6,019 nucleotides of DNA from an uncultured Bacilli bacterium (GTDB lineage: Bacteria; Bacillota_I; Bacilli_A; RF39; UBA660), in assembly GCA_944363655.1 (NCBI GenBank), contig CALVUU010000001.1, positions 1 through 6,019 of the forward strand. Direction: 5' to 3'. The notes beneath the pieces are model-generated. The model did not search any database. It worked only from the letters and a program-made list of their open reading frames with translations, and was not told where the DNA came from. The translations under genes and the position numbers were made by a program. Positions 1-5,874 of this stretch are shown here, piece after piece; the first letter of the stretch is position 1; each line of letters opens with the position of its first letter.

Positions 1-131
1 AACAAAATAAGTTAGATGTAATAAAAAATATGTTATTAAAAAATATGACAATAGAAGATATTGCTGATATTGTAAATATGAGTACCCTAGAAGTAGAAGA
101 AATAATAAAAGAAAATAATTTAGATAAATAG
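1..131 (+). CDS. C-terminal end of a probable Rpn/PD-(D/E)XK nuclease-transposase family protein (5' partial)
   Basis: The open frame enters from the left edge (first full codon at base 3) and ends at TAG 129-131, giving 42 residues that begin QNKLDVIKNMLLKNM and end EEIIKENNLDK. The segment reads as two short helices, 'VIKNMLLKNMTIEDIADIV' and 'STLEVEEIIKE'. This is the pattern of the tail of Rpn-type (recombination-promoting nuclease/putative transposase) proteins, where 'iAkkmLkkgldieeIaeiTGLsieeIeeL' is typical. The catalytic PD-(D/E)XK core would lie upstream, outside the window, so neither activity nor intactness can be judged. The gene stops about 100 nt before the rimP promoter and is probably a separate transcription unit. 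Other helix-turn-helix-tailed proteins could look similar over such a short stretch; the family call is by pattern memory only. Confidence 0.55.
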   Translation, partial: QNKLDVIKNMLLKNMTIEDIADIVNMSTLEVEEIIKENNLDK

Positions 132-159
132 AGTTGAAATACAGAAAAAAATAAAACAG

Positions 160-206
160 ATGAAATAATAAAAGATATTGCTATATAAGTACTGTGGAAG
201 TAAAAG
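160..206 (+). repeat. Degenerate partial copy of the upstream gene's 3' end (relic)
   Basis: The bases at 170-182 (aaaagatattgct) match 53-65 (agaagatattgct) at 12 of 13 positions. The bases at 183-206 match 76-99 at about 19 of 24. The 10 bases 66-75 are missing between the two blocks in the second copy. A looser match extends left to an ATG at 160, which pairs with the ATG at 45. Reading from that ATG gives stop codons at once (ATG AAA TAA TAA), so this copy is not translated as the original tail. It looks like a decayed duplication of the end of the Rpn-like gene. In such AT-rich DNA some of the similarity could be chance, but the order and spacing of the matching blocks favour a duplicate. 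Confidence 0.5.
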
Positions 207-225
207 TTTAAGAAGAAAAACTTTT
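202..225 (+). terminator. Weak AT-rich hairpin, possible terminator of the upstream gene
   Basis: The arms aaaagttt (202-209) and aaactttt (218-225) pair over 8 bp around an 8-nt loop and are followed by CCTTTTAATTT. The stem holds a single G-C pair and the T tract is interrupted, so termination would be weak. It lies between the end of the Rpn-like gene and the rimP promoter, where a terminator would be expected. A stem of this length can arise by chance in DNA this AT-rich. Confidence 0.25.
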
Positions 226-227
226 CC

Positions 228-256
228 TTTTAATTTAAACCAATCTATGTTATAAT
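228..256 (+). promoter_or_regulatory. Probable extended -10 promoter of the rimP-nusA-infB operon
   Basis: TATAAT at 251-256 is a perfect -10 hexamer and is preceded by TG one base upstream (TGT at 248-250), the extended -10 form. The best -35 at 17-nt spacing is TTTTAA (228-233), a poor match to TTGACA, so the extended -10 would carry most of the recognition. Transcription would start near 262-264, leaving a leader of about 53 nt that contains the hairpin at 271-292. No comparable promoter was noticed in the few bases between the operon genes. Confidence 0.65.
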
Positions 257-270
257 TTAATTGCAATTTT

Positions 271-300
271 AAGTGGGCAGAAAATCCCACTTTTATTATT
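271..300 (+). promoter_or_regulatory. Leader hairpin with T-rich tail, candidate attenuator of the rimP-nusA operon
   Basis: AAGTGGG (271-277) pairs perfectly with CCCACTT (286-292) around an 8-nt loop and is followed by TTTTATTATT. It lies between the predicted transcription start (about 263) and the rimP ribosome-binding site (GGAGG, 307-311), so it has the form and place of a leader terminator with an interrupted, weak T tract. In B. subtilis, NusA is known to limit its own expression through a NusA-dependent leader terminator ahead of ylxS(rimP)-nusA. By analogy this hairpin could be the equivalent site. I see no obvious competing antiterminator structure. The alternative is that it only shapes mRNA stability or rimP translation. 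Confidence 0.6.
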
Positions 301-315
301 AGTTATGGAGGCAAT

Positions 316-567
316 ATGCAAGAAAAGTTAGCGAAATTAAAAATTGATTTACAAAAAGTATTAGAAAGTGAAGAAATTATTGTTGATGATGTAACCTATG
401 AAAGGAAAGGTAATTATAATTTTTTAACAATTACTTTAGATAAAGTTGGAGGAATTGATTTAGAAATGATTGTTCATGCAACTGGTATCGTCGATAAAGT
501 GGTCGATAAGGCTGATATAACTGATGATAGTTTTATTATGGATGTTGTAAGTAAGGAAAGAGGTTAA
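316..567 (+). CDS. rimP: Ribosome maturation factor RimP, N-terminal domain only (83 aa)
   Basis: First gene of the operon. RimP binds the 30S subunit and assists its maturation in the cytoplasm. The start is set by GGAGG at 307-311, four bases before ATG. Residues 1-80 fit the RimP N-terminal alpha/beta domain: an opening helix, 'IIVDDVTYERKGNYNFLTITLDKVGGIDLE' as the paired strands, 'MIVHATGIVDKVVDK' as the second helix, and 'SFIMDVVSKERG' at the place of the family's usual 'Y.LEVSSPG'. The protein ends there, whereas family members are usually about 150 residues with a second, SH3-like domain. The stop is only 3 nt before nusA, so there is no room for a frameshifted C-terminal domain. Position directly ahead of nusA supports the identity. 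Whether one domain suffices for 30S assembly is unknown. Confidence 0.8.
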   Translation: MQEKLAKLKIDLQKVLESEEIIVDDVTYERKGNYNFLTITLDKVGGIDLEMIVHATGIVDKVVDKADITDDSFIMDVVSKERG

Positions 568-570
568 AAA

Positions 571-1710
571 ATGAATAGTGAAGAATTAATTAAAGCGTTA
601 AATAATTTAGTTGAAGAAAAAAATATTAGTCCGGATGTTGTGTTTGAAGCATTGCAGTTGGCGCTTCAAACTGCCTATAAGAAAAATTTTAATTCAAAGA
701 CTAATGTCCGTGTTGATATTGATCGGGATACAGGAAAAATTAAAGTATATTCTTATCTTGTGGTAGTTCCCGAATATGATGAAGGTCATGAAGAAGTTGA
801 TGAAGAAGGCAATGTTAAAAAAATTGAACCAAGTATCAATCGTGATGCTCAAATACTTCTTGAAGATGCCGAAAAAATTGTCCCAGGCATTAAAGTAGGT
901 GAAACAATTGAACAAGAAGTAACTCCAGCAGATTTTGGACGTGTTGCAGCAGGAACTGCTAAGCAAGTGGTAATGCAAAAAATAAGAGAAGCTGAAAAAG
1001 CTAGTATTATCGATGAATTTGCTGATAAACAAGATGAATTAATGCTTGGTATGGTGGCTTTGGAAGACCAAAAGAATTATTATATTGATTTAGGTAGAAC
1101 TAGGGGAATACTTCCTAAAAAAGAAATTATTCCTGGTGAAAAAATAGTTATGGGTTCAAATATTAAAGTATATGTTACCAAAGTAGAAAATGGTCCTAAA
1201 GGACCAGTAATTAAGTTATCTCGAAAGAACTATGGTTTTGTTAAAAGATTATTTGAACACGAAATACCTGAAGTAGCAAACGGCACAATAGTTTTACAAA
1301 TGGTTGTACGTGAACCAGGTGTTAAAAGTAAGGTGGCTGTATATTCTACCAATGATAAGATTGATCCTATCGGCGCATGTATTGGAGAACGTGGTTCAAG
1401 AATTGCAGGTATTTTAAAGGAACTTAATGGTGAAAGAATAGATATAATTCCATATAATAGTGATCCTGTTGAATTCATTAAAAGTGCCATGACTCCTGCT
1501 AAAGATGTTATTGTAAGTATCACTGATGAAGTGAAAAAAGAAGCTTTAGTAGTAGTTAATGAAGATAATTTATCTCTTGCTATTGGTAAGAAAGGATGTA
1601 ATATTAAATTAGCCAGTCGTCTTACTAAATATCATTTAGAAATTAAGACTATGGAAGAAATTAATAAAGCGGGTAATAGTAATGAAACAAAAGAAAATAC
1701 CAATGCGTAG
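571..1710 (+). CDS. nusA: Transcription termination/antitermination factor NusA (379 aa)
   Basis: NusA binds RNA polymerase and nascent RNA, promoting pausing and intrinsic termination and taking part in antitermination of rRNA operons. Domains in order: N-terminal RNA-polymerase-binding domain about 1-140; S1 domain about 152-218 ('DELMLGMVALEDQKNYYIDLG'-like start, 'VIKLSR' end); KH1 about 225-305, with 'DPIGACIGERGSRI' and its GERG loop at 272-275; KH2 about 310-365, with 'LAIGKKGCNIKLASRL' and its GKKG loop at 339-342. The length is close to that of B. subtilis NusA, and the long acidic C-terminal repeats of E. coli NusA are absent. A short polar tail follows KH2. The ribosome-binding site is GGAAAGAGG at 555-563, inside the end of rimP, 7 nt before ATG. 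The last 29 nt overlap rnpM. The protein may also regulate its own operon through the leader hairpin at 271-292. Confidence 0.97.
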   Translation: MNSEELIKALNNLVEEKNISPDVVFEALQLALQTAYKKNFNSKTNVRVDIDRDTGKIKVYSYLVVVPEYDEGHEEVDEEGNVKKIEPSINRDAQILLEDAEKIVPGIKVGETIEQEVTPADFGRVAAGTAKQVVMQKIREAEKASIIDEFADKQDELMLGMVALEDQKNYYIDLGRTRGILPKKEIIPGEKIVMGSNIKVYVTKVENGPKGPVIKLSRKNYGFVKRLFEHEIPEVANGTIVLQMVVREPGVKSKVAVYSTNDKIDPIGACIGERGSRIAGILKELNGERIDIIPYNSDPVEFIKSAMTPAKDVIVSITDEVKKEALVVVNEDNLSLAIGKKGCNIKLASRLTKYHLEIKTMEEINKAGNSNETKENTNA

Positions 1711-1942
1711 TTGTGTAGTAACTAAAGAAAAATTACCTAAAAAAGAGTTAATTAGAGTACTAAGAACTCCGGAAGGTAATATAATAATAGATGAAAGTGG
1801 AAAAAGTAATGGTCGTGGTGCATATTTAAAAAGAGATTTAGAAGTAATAAAAAAAGCTCAAAAAACTAAAATTCTAAATCGTGTTTTAGAAGTAGAAGTA
1901 CCCAATGAATTATTTATAGAGTTAGAAAATATGATAAAATAA
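1682..1942 (+). CDS. rnpM: RnpM (YlxR family) RNA-binding protein, RNase P modulator (86 aa)
   Basis: Small YlxR-fold protein. In B. subtilis the homologue binds RNase P RNA and modulates its activity, hence RnpM. Visible signatures are 'KKIPMRSCVVTKEKLPKKELIRVLRTPEG' at the N-terminus (residues 4-32) and the family hallmark 'GRGAYL' at residues 44-49, followed by a lysine-rich helix. Full length for the family. The start at 1682 overlaps nusA by 29 nt and has only a poor ribosome-binding site (GCGGG, 1669-1673), which suggests translational coupling to nusA. The internal ATG at 1703 was not chosen because it would remove the conserved basic 'KKIP' residues. Its place right after nusA is standard in Firmicutes, but the usual next gene ylxQ is missing. 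Confidence 0.9.
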   Translation: MKQKKIPMRSCVVTKEKLPKKELIRVLRTPEGNIIIDESGKSNGRGAYLKRDLEVIKKAQKTKILNRVLEVEVPNELFIELENMIK

Positions 1943-1970
1943 AGTTGTTAAAAGAAAGGAAAGTGATAAC

Positions 1971-4091
1971 ATGACCGTAAGTGATTATGCTAAAGATGTT
2001 AATTTATCAGTTGCTGAAATATTAAAAAAATGTAAAGAATTAGGTATAAGTGTTAAAAGTGCTAATGACGAATTAACTGATGATGATATTATTATGCTAG
2101 ATAACACTATTAATCTAATCAGTACTGATGAGGAAACAACGTTTGAAGAAGAGGAAGAAATTGATGATAAAGTTGATGAAATCTTAACTTCAAGTACATT
2201 TGATAAAGCAAGTAAAGAAAGTAATTTTAAACAAAAATTAAAAAAGAAAGACTCTAATAATTCTAAAAATGAATATAATATGCTAAAAAAAGAAATGTAC
2301 AAGCATAAAAATAAACTGAAGAGTAATGTTACTGATGATTCTATTGTTATATATAAAAATGGTATGACAGTAGGTGATCTTGCCACTTCTTTAAATGTTC
2401 CTAATACGGAAATTATTAAAAAATTGATGCAATTAGGTTTAATGCTTAATATAAATCAAAATATTGATTTTGAAAATGCCGAAATAGTTGCAGCATATTA
2501 TAGTAAAACTTTAAAAAGAGAAGAAACGCAAGATGTTGCTAATTTTGAAGAATATGAAATAGTTGATGCAGAAGAAGATTTAGTAAAAAGACCACCGATA
2601 GTTACTATTATGGGACATGTCGATCATGGTAAAACAACTCTTCTTGATTATATAAGAAAAACCCATGTTGTTGACAAAGAATTCGGTGGTATTACCCAAC
2701 ATATCGGTGCATATCAAACTAAATATAAGGATGAATTAATAACATTTATTGATACTCCTGGACATGCCGCATTTACCGAAATGCGGGCGCGTGGTGCTAG
2801 TGTAACGGATATAGTTATCATTATTGTTGCAGCAGATGATGGAGTAAAACCTCAAACTAAAGAAGCCATTGATCATGCTAAGAGTGCAAATGTGCCAATT
2901 ATTGTGGCGGTTAATAAGATTGATAAGCCTGATGCCAATATTGACCGAGTTTTAACTGAAATGAATGAAGCAGGAATTACTCCTGAGGCATGGGGTGGCG
3001 ATGTGCCTTTTATAAATATATCTGCAATTACTGGTGAAGGAATCGACCTTTTACTAGAAACTATACTTACTATTGCGGGATTAAATGAACTAAAAGCCAA
3101 TCCTAATCGTTATGCAGTTGGGGCTGTTATTGAATCACGTCTTGATAAAAATGTTGGAGGAGTTGCCTCTTTCTTAATTCAAAATGGAACTCTTCGTATC
3201 GGGGATCCTGTTGTTGTTGGGACAAGTTATGCTAAAGTGCGGACTATGAAAAATGATCGTGGGGAATCTATTGCTTTCGCTGGACCATCAACTCCTGTTG
3301 AAATTACCGGTTTAACAGAAAATCCATCTGCGGGGGATAAATTCATGGCATTTGAAACCGAAGCTGAAGCAAAACATATTGCTCAAAAACGCAAAGATGC
3401 CGCTAAAAAGAATGCGGGCAAACAAAAACGGGTTTCTCTTGATGATTTATTTGCTTCAGTTGATGCTGGTAATAAAGAAATAAATATTATCTTAAAAGCT
3501 GATGTTCGTGGCAGTGAAGAAGCAGTTAAAAATGCTTTAGAAAAAGTAACTACTAAGGATGTATCCGTTAATGTCATCCGTAGTGGTATTGGAGCTATAA
3601 CAGAATCTGATGTTGTTCTTGCTACTGCATCTAATGCTATAATTATTGGTTTTAATGTAATTGCTCCAAATAATACTAAAGAACTTGCTAAAGAAAAAAA
3701 CATCGATATTCGTCTTTATACAATCATTTATAAATTAATCGAAGATATTGAAGATGCTATTAATGGTATGCTTGATCCTGTTTATGAAGAAAAAATATTA
3801 GGTAGTGCTATAATTAGAAAAATATTTAAATTTTCTAAAATAGGTAATATCGCTGGATCTTATATAACTGATGGTTTTATTAAAAATGGTGCTTTAGCTA
3901 GAGTAATTCGTGATGGTATTATTATTGCTAGTGATGATTCTATTGCTTCTTTACAAAGAGAAAAAGATACTGTAAAAGAAGTTAAAAAAGGTTTTGAATG
4001 TGGAATAACTTTAAATAAATTTAATGACTTTAAAGAAAATGATATTATTGAATGTTACGAAATGGTGGAGATTTCTCATGAAAAGTCATAA
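1971..4091 (+). CDS. infB: Translation initiation factor IF-2 (706 aa)
   Basis: GTPase that brings fMet-tRNA to the 30S subunit and promotes 50S joining. Two IF2_N modules are visible, at residues 1-47 ('[20 protein letters not shown]') and 131-178 ('[21 protein letters not shown]'), separated by an acidic then lysine-rich linker (about 52-120). The G domain follows: G1 GHVDHGKT 215-222, G2 GGITQHIGA 239-247, G3 DTPGH 261-265, G4 NKID 315-318, G5 SAITGEG 351-357. Domain II covers about 380-475, domain III about 490-590 ('[15 protein letters not shown]'), and the fMet-tRNA-binding C2 domain about 600-706. The length is near that of B. subtilis IF-2. AAAGGA at 1955-1960 lies 10 nt before ATG. 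The last 14 nt overlap rbfA. W341 is the only tryptophan in the window's intact proteins and is coded TGG. Confidence 0.98.
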   Translation: MTVSDYAKDVNLSVAEILKKCKELGISVKSANDELTDDDIIMLDNTINLISTDEETTFEEEEEIDDKVDEILTSSTFDKASKESNFKQKLKKKDSNNSKNEYNMLKKEMYKHKNKLKSNVTDDSIVIYKNGMTVGDLATSLNVPNTEIIKKLMQLGLMLNINQNIDFENAEIVAAYYSKTLKREETQDVANFEEYEIVDAEEDLVKRPPIVTIMGHVDHGKTTLLDYIRKTHVVDKEFGGITQHIGAYQTKYKDELITFIDTPGHAAFTEMRARGASVTDIVIIIVAADDGVKPQTKEAIDHAKSANVPIIVAVNKIDKPDANIDRVLTEMNEAGITPEAWGGDVPFINISAITGEGIDLLLETILTIAGLNELKANPNRYAVGAVIESRLDKNVGGVASFLIQNGTLRIGDPVVVGTSYAKVRTMKNDRGESIAFAGPSTPVEITGLTENPSAGDKFMAFETEAEAKHIAQKRKDAAKKNAGKQKRVSLDDLFASVDAGNKEINIILKADVRGSEEAVKNALEKVTTKDVSVNVIRSGIGAITESDVVLATASNAIIIGFNVIAPNNTKELAKEKNIDIRLYTIIYKLIEDIEDAINGMLDPVYEEKILGSAIIRKIFKFSKIGNIAGSYITDGFIKNGALARVIRDGIIIASDDSIASLQREKDTVKEVKKGFECGITLNKFNDFKENDIIECYEMVEISHEKS
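4064..4070 (+). promoter_or_regulatory. Ribosome-binding site that sets the rbfA start
   Basis: GGTGGAG lies 7 nt before the ATG at 4078, inside the 3' end of infB. It supports 4078 rather than the in-frame upstream ATG at 4024. The 18 extra residues from 4024 (including 'KWWRF') do not resemble RbfA and come from a second frame of infB. Confidence 0.75.
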
Positions 4092-4413
4092 AATAGATCG
4101 TATTGCTAGTGATATATCCCGTAACATTAGTGATATTTTAGCTAATGAGGCAAATGACTCACTTTTAAAAACAATAACTGTTACAGGATGTCACGTTACT
4201 AATGATTTAAGTTTTTGTAAAGTTTATTTTACATCTTTATCTAATTTAGATAAAAAAACTTTAGAGCGTGAATTAAATGAAGCATCCCCATACATTCGTG
4301 GCGAATTAAGTAAACGGGTAGATATTAGACATACTCCTGAATTAAAATTTATATTTGATGAATCAATTGAGTATGGCAAAAAAATAGAAGATATAATAAA
4401 TTCATTAAATTAA
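4078..4413 (+). CDS. rbfA: Ribosome-binding factor A, RbfA (111 aa)
   Basis: Cold-shock-related factor with a single KH-like domain that binds the 30S subunit near helix 1 of 16S rRNA and is needed for late 16S maturation. The start at ATG 4078 gives '[21 protein letters not shown]', the usual RbfA opening (basic 'R.eRi...i...i..il'). The 'VTGCHVTNDLSFCKVYFTSL' strands (about 34-53) and 'YIRGELSKRVDIRHTPELKFIFDESIEYG' (about 71-99) are the strongest family matches. The length is typical of Firmicutes RbfA. It overlaps infB by 14 nt, implying coupled translation. In B. subtilis, ylxP lies between infB and rbfA; it is absent here. The rbfA stop codon overlaps the ribosome-binding site of the next gene. 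Confidence 0.95.
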   Translation: MKSHKIDRIASDISRNISDILANEANDSLLKTITVTGCHVTNDLSFCKVYFTSLSNLDKKTLERELNEASPYIRGELSKRVDIRHTPELKFIFDESIEYGKKIEDIINSLN

Positions 4414-4423
4414 GGAGATTACA

Positions 4424-5008
4424 ATGATTGATATTGAAAAGAATAATTTACCAAAAGAATATGAAAGGGTAGTGTTAGAAGAATACTATGATTTTTTTAG
4501 TAATCTCTATGGTATTCCTAGTTCTATATTTCGTGGTAAACCAACATTTACCACGAAATTAGAAAAATTATCTAGAAGAGATTTTAAAGATCAAATTTTA
4601 ATGTCTGCCATCGGCGCATTAAATTCTATTACTTCAGATGATATAGAATTTGTATTTAATAAAGAATTAGATGGACGTATATCTGCTCTTGCTAGAATTA
4701 GAATAAAAGAAACAGATATTCATATTGCAGAAATTCTATATTTAGAATATCAAGATTATGATGAAAAAGCTCACATTGCTAAAGAAATGTTTACAACTTT
4801 AAAAGAATATGCGAATAATTTAAATATTCCTTTACTTTGTTATGAAGTACCTCAAAATGATGAAATAGGAATAGATATTGCTTTAGAAAATGGTTTTTCT
4901 TTTATCGAAGAACCAAGTCATGAAACATCTATTTCTAGAACCTTTGTTTTTGAAAAAAAACTAGAACCTATAAGGATGCAAAATGGATGCACTCTTAGTC
5001 GTAAATAA
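4424..5008 (+). CDS. GNAT-like (acetyltransferase fold) protein of unknown function (194 aa)
   Basis: I do not recognise a named gene. The C-terminal two thirds (about residues 75-178) look like a divergent GNAT fold: strands 'RISALARIRIKE' and 'IHIAEILYLEYQ', then helix 'AHIAKEMFTTLKEYANNLNIP', then 'LLCYEVPQNDEIGIDIALENGFSFIEE', the usual last helix and strand of GNATs ('A..lyek.GF'). The Q/R-x-x-G-x-G/A loop that holds the acetyl-CoA pyrophosphate is not evident; the stretch at that place is 'YDEKAHIAKEMF'. The first 70 residues are an unassigned helical region. AAGGAG at 4412-4417 overlaps the rbfA stop and lies 6 nt before ATG; the 3' end overlaps truB by 26 nt. Lying inside the operon, it may act on a ribosomal or tRNA-related target, but that is inference from position. 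A perfect 13-bp inverted repeat lies inside it at 4528-4559. Confidence 0.7.
   Translation: MIDIEKNNLPKEYERVVLEEYYDFFSNLYGIPSSIFRGKPTFTTKLEKLSRRDFKDQILMSAIGALNSITSDDIEFVFNKELDGRISALARIRIKETDIHIAEILYLEYQDYDEKAHIAKEMFTTLKEYANNLNIPLLCYEVPQNDEIGIDIALENGFSFIEEPSHETSISRTFVFEKKLEPIRMQNGCTLSRK
4528..4559 (+). repeat. Perfect 13-bp inverted repeat inside the GNAT-like gene
   Basis: The arms ATTTCGTGGTAAA (4528-4540) and TTTACCACGAAAT (4547-4559) are exact reverse complements around a 6-nt loop (ccaaca). They encode residues of 'IFRGKPTFTTKL' near codon 35-46 of the GNAT-like gene. The RNA would form a stable stem-loop early in that cistron. There is no T tract after it, so it is not a simple terminator. 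Confidence 0.85.
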
Positions 5009-5822
5009 ACCAAAGGGACTAACAAGTAGAGATGTGGTTAATTCTCTTAACCACATCTTTTCTACAAAAAAAATAGGACATACTGGAACTCTTGATCCAA
5101 TTGCCACCGGCATCCTAGTTTGTCTTATAGGTAAATATACTAAATTAGTAGATTTAATAACTTCTTATGATAAAGAATATATTGCTGAAATTAAACTAGG
5201 AATAAAAACAGATACTGATGATATTACTGGTAATATCATCCATGAAGAAAACTCAAATGTATCACTAGATAAAATTAAGGAAGTATTTTCTAATTTTCCA
5301 TCTGTTTATAACCAAGAAGTTCCAATTTATTCAGCTGTAAAAATAAATGGAAAGAAATTATATGAATACGCAAGAGAAAAAATAGATATAACTCTTCCTA
5401 AAAGAAGAGTTAATATCTATTCTTTAGAGTTATTATCTTTTAAAGATAATATCATTACTTTTAAAACTAGAGTATCTAAAGGTACTTACATCCGTTCTTT
5501 AATTCAAGATATATGTGCTAATTTAAATACCATTGGTACAATGAATAATCTAATTCGTACTAAACAAGGAAATTTTAATATAAATAATTCTTATACTTTA
5601 GAAGAAATAGAAAAAGGTAATTATAAATTACTCAATATTAAAGAATTTTTAGATTATCCTATAATAGAACTAAATGATACTTTAATAAAAAAAGTATCTA
5701 ATGGTTCTATTATACCTAATACTTTTAATATAAAAGATAAAGTAATATTTATATACAAATCTAAAGATATTGCTATATATGAAGTAAATGAAAAATATTT
5801 AAAGCCTTATATTATGCTTTAA
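4983..5822 (+). CDS. truB: tRNA pseudouridine(55) synthase TruB (279 aa)
   Basis: Converts uridine 55 in the T loop of tRNAs to pseudouridine; TruB also acts as a tRNA folding chaperone. The catalytic motif 'GHTGTLDPIATGIL' starts at residue 32, with catalytic D38. Other family motifs are 'KEYIAEIKLGIKTDTDDITG' (64-83, Y66), 'VPIYSAVKINGKKLYEYAR' (113-131) and 'SKGTYIRSL' (165-173, R171). The C-terminal part (about 225-279) fits the small TruB C-terminal domain of Firmicutes enzymes. The length is ordinary. AAGGA at 4972-4976 lies 6 nt before ATG, within the GNAT-like gene, which overlaps truB by 26 nt. truB is the last gene of the operon: the stop codon is inside the terminator hairpin at 5791-5832, and ribF/ribC, the usual downstream gene in Bacillus, does not follow. 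Confidence 0.96.
   Translation: MDALLVVNKPKGLTSRDVVNSLNHIFSTKKIGHTGTLDPIATGILVCLIGKYTKLVDLITSYDKEYIAEIKLGIKTDTDDITGNIIHEENSNVSLDKIKEVFSNFPSVYNQEVPIYSAVKINGKKLYEYAREKIDITLPKRRVNIYSLELLSFKDNIITFKTRVSKGTYIRSLIQDICANLNTIGTMNNLIRTKQGNFNINNSYTLEEIEKGNYKLLNIKEFLDYPIIELNDTLIKKVSNGSIIPNTFNIKDKVIFIYKSKDIAIYEVNEKYLKPYIML
5030..5061 (+). repeat. Long perfect hairpin with U4 near the start of truB
   Basis: AGATGTGGTTAA (5030-5041) and TTAACCACATCT (5047-5058) form a perfect 12-bp stem with a 5-nt loop (ttctc); the right arm runs into TTTT at 5058-5061. The pairing can extend by one G-U and one A-U pair. It covers codons of 'RDVVNSLNHIF' (residues 16-26). The form is that of a weak intrinsic terminator or a translation-modulating stem inside the coding region. 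Confidence 0.85.
5217..5240 (+). repeat. Perfect inverted repeat over the TruB 'DDITGNII' codons
   Basis: GATGATATTAC (5217-5227) and GTAATATCATC (5230-5240) are exact reverse complements. In RNA the stem would be 10 bp with a CTGG loop. The encoded residues D-D-I and I-I lie in a conserved TruB stretch, so codon choice for these residues could give the symmetry by chance. No T tract follows. Confidence 0.7.
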
Positions 5823-5832
5823 ATATTTTTTT
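5791..5832 (+). terminator. Intrinsic terminator of the operon, straddling the truB stop codon
   Basis: AAAAATATTTAAAGC (5791-5805) pairs perfectly with GCTTTAAATATTTTT (5816-5830) over 15 bp around a 10-nt loop, and the right arm runs into seven T (5826-5832). The last codons and the TAA of truB (5820-5822) are part of the stem. The stem is A-T rich with two G-C pairs at the loop end, but the T tract is strong. The A run on the left arm could let it also work on the minus strand. Confidence 0.75.
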
Positions 5833-5833
5833 G

Positions 5834-5874
5834 AGTAAATGCAGGTAAAATCTTGACAAATACCTGCGTTTACT
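5834..5874 (+). promoter_or_regulatory. 14-bp inverted repeat, probable operator of the AbiEi-like gene
   Basis: AGTAAATGCAGGTA (5834-5847) and TACCTGCGTTTACT (5861-5874) are reverse complements except for one position (T5840 opposite G5868), with 13 nt between them. The -35 hexamer TTGACA lies in the gap and the right arm fills the spacer between -35 and -10, so a bound dimer would cover the promoter. Only three T follow the right arm, so it makes a poor terminator. AbiEi antitoxins are known to repress their own operons by binding inverted repeats through an N-terminal winged helix, which fits the gene that follows. Confidence 0.7.

Noticed and set aside
694..1032. Minus-strand ORF of 112 aa opposite nusA
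   Set aside because: Composition is Phe/Ser/Asn-rich with no recognisable domain, it lies fully opposite a strongly conserved gene, and has no neighbouring promoter or ribosome-binding site that I can support.
1191..1206. 6-bp hairpin (TGGTCC/GGACCA) in nusA
   Set aside because: Short, explained by codons for the conserved 'NGPKGP' residues, no T tract.
1230..1523. Minus-strand ORF of 97 aa opposite the nusA KH domains
   Set aside because: Shadow of the conserved KH coding sequence; no independent support.
1703..1942. Shorter rnpM from the ATG at 1703
   Set aside because: It would drop the conserved basic 'KKIP' residues at the N-terminus of the YlxR family.
1985..2386. Minus-strand ORF of 133 aa opposite the infB 5' region
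   Set aside because: Ser/Leu/Phe-rich shadow of the acidic/lysine-rich IF-2 linker; no family signature.
2767..2786. 8-bp hairpin (CCGCATTT/AAATGCGG) in the infB G domain
   Set aside because: Stems of this length are expected by chance a few times in AT-rich DNA of this size, and the residues 'HAAFTEMRA' are strictly conserved; no T tract.
2873..3703. Minus-strand ORFs at 2873-3100 and 3383-3703
   Set aside because: Both are antisense shadows of the IF-2 G domain and domains II-III and carry no recognisable motifs.
4024..4077. Longer rbfA from the ATG at 4024
   Set aside because: The 18 additional residues do not look like RbfA and overlap infB by 68 nt; a good ribosome-binding site precedes the ATG at 4078.
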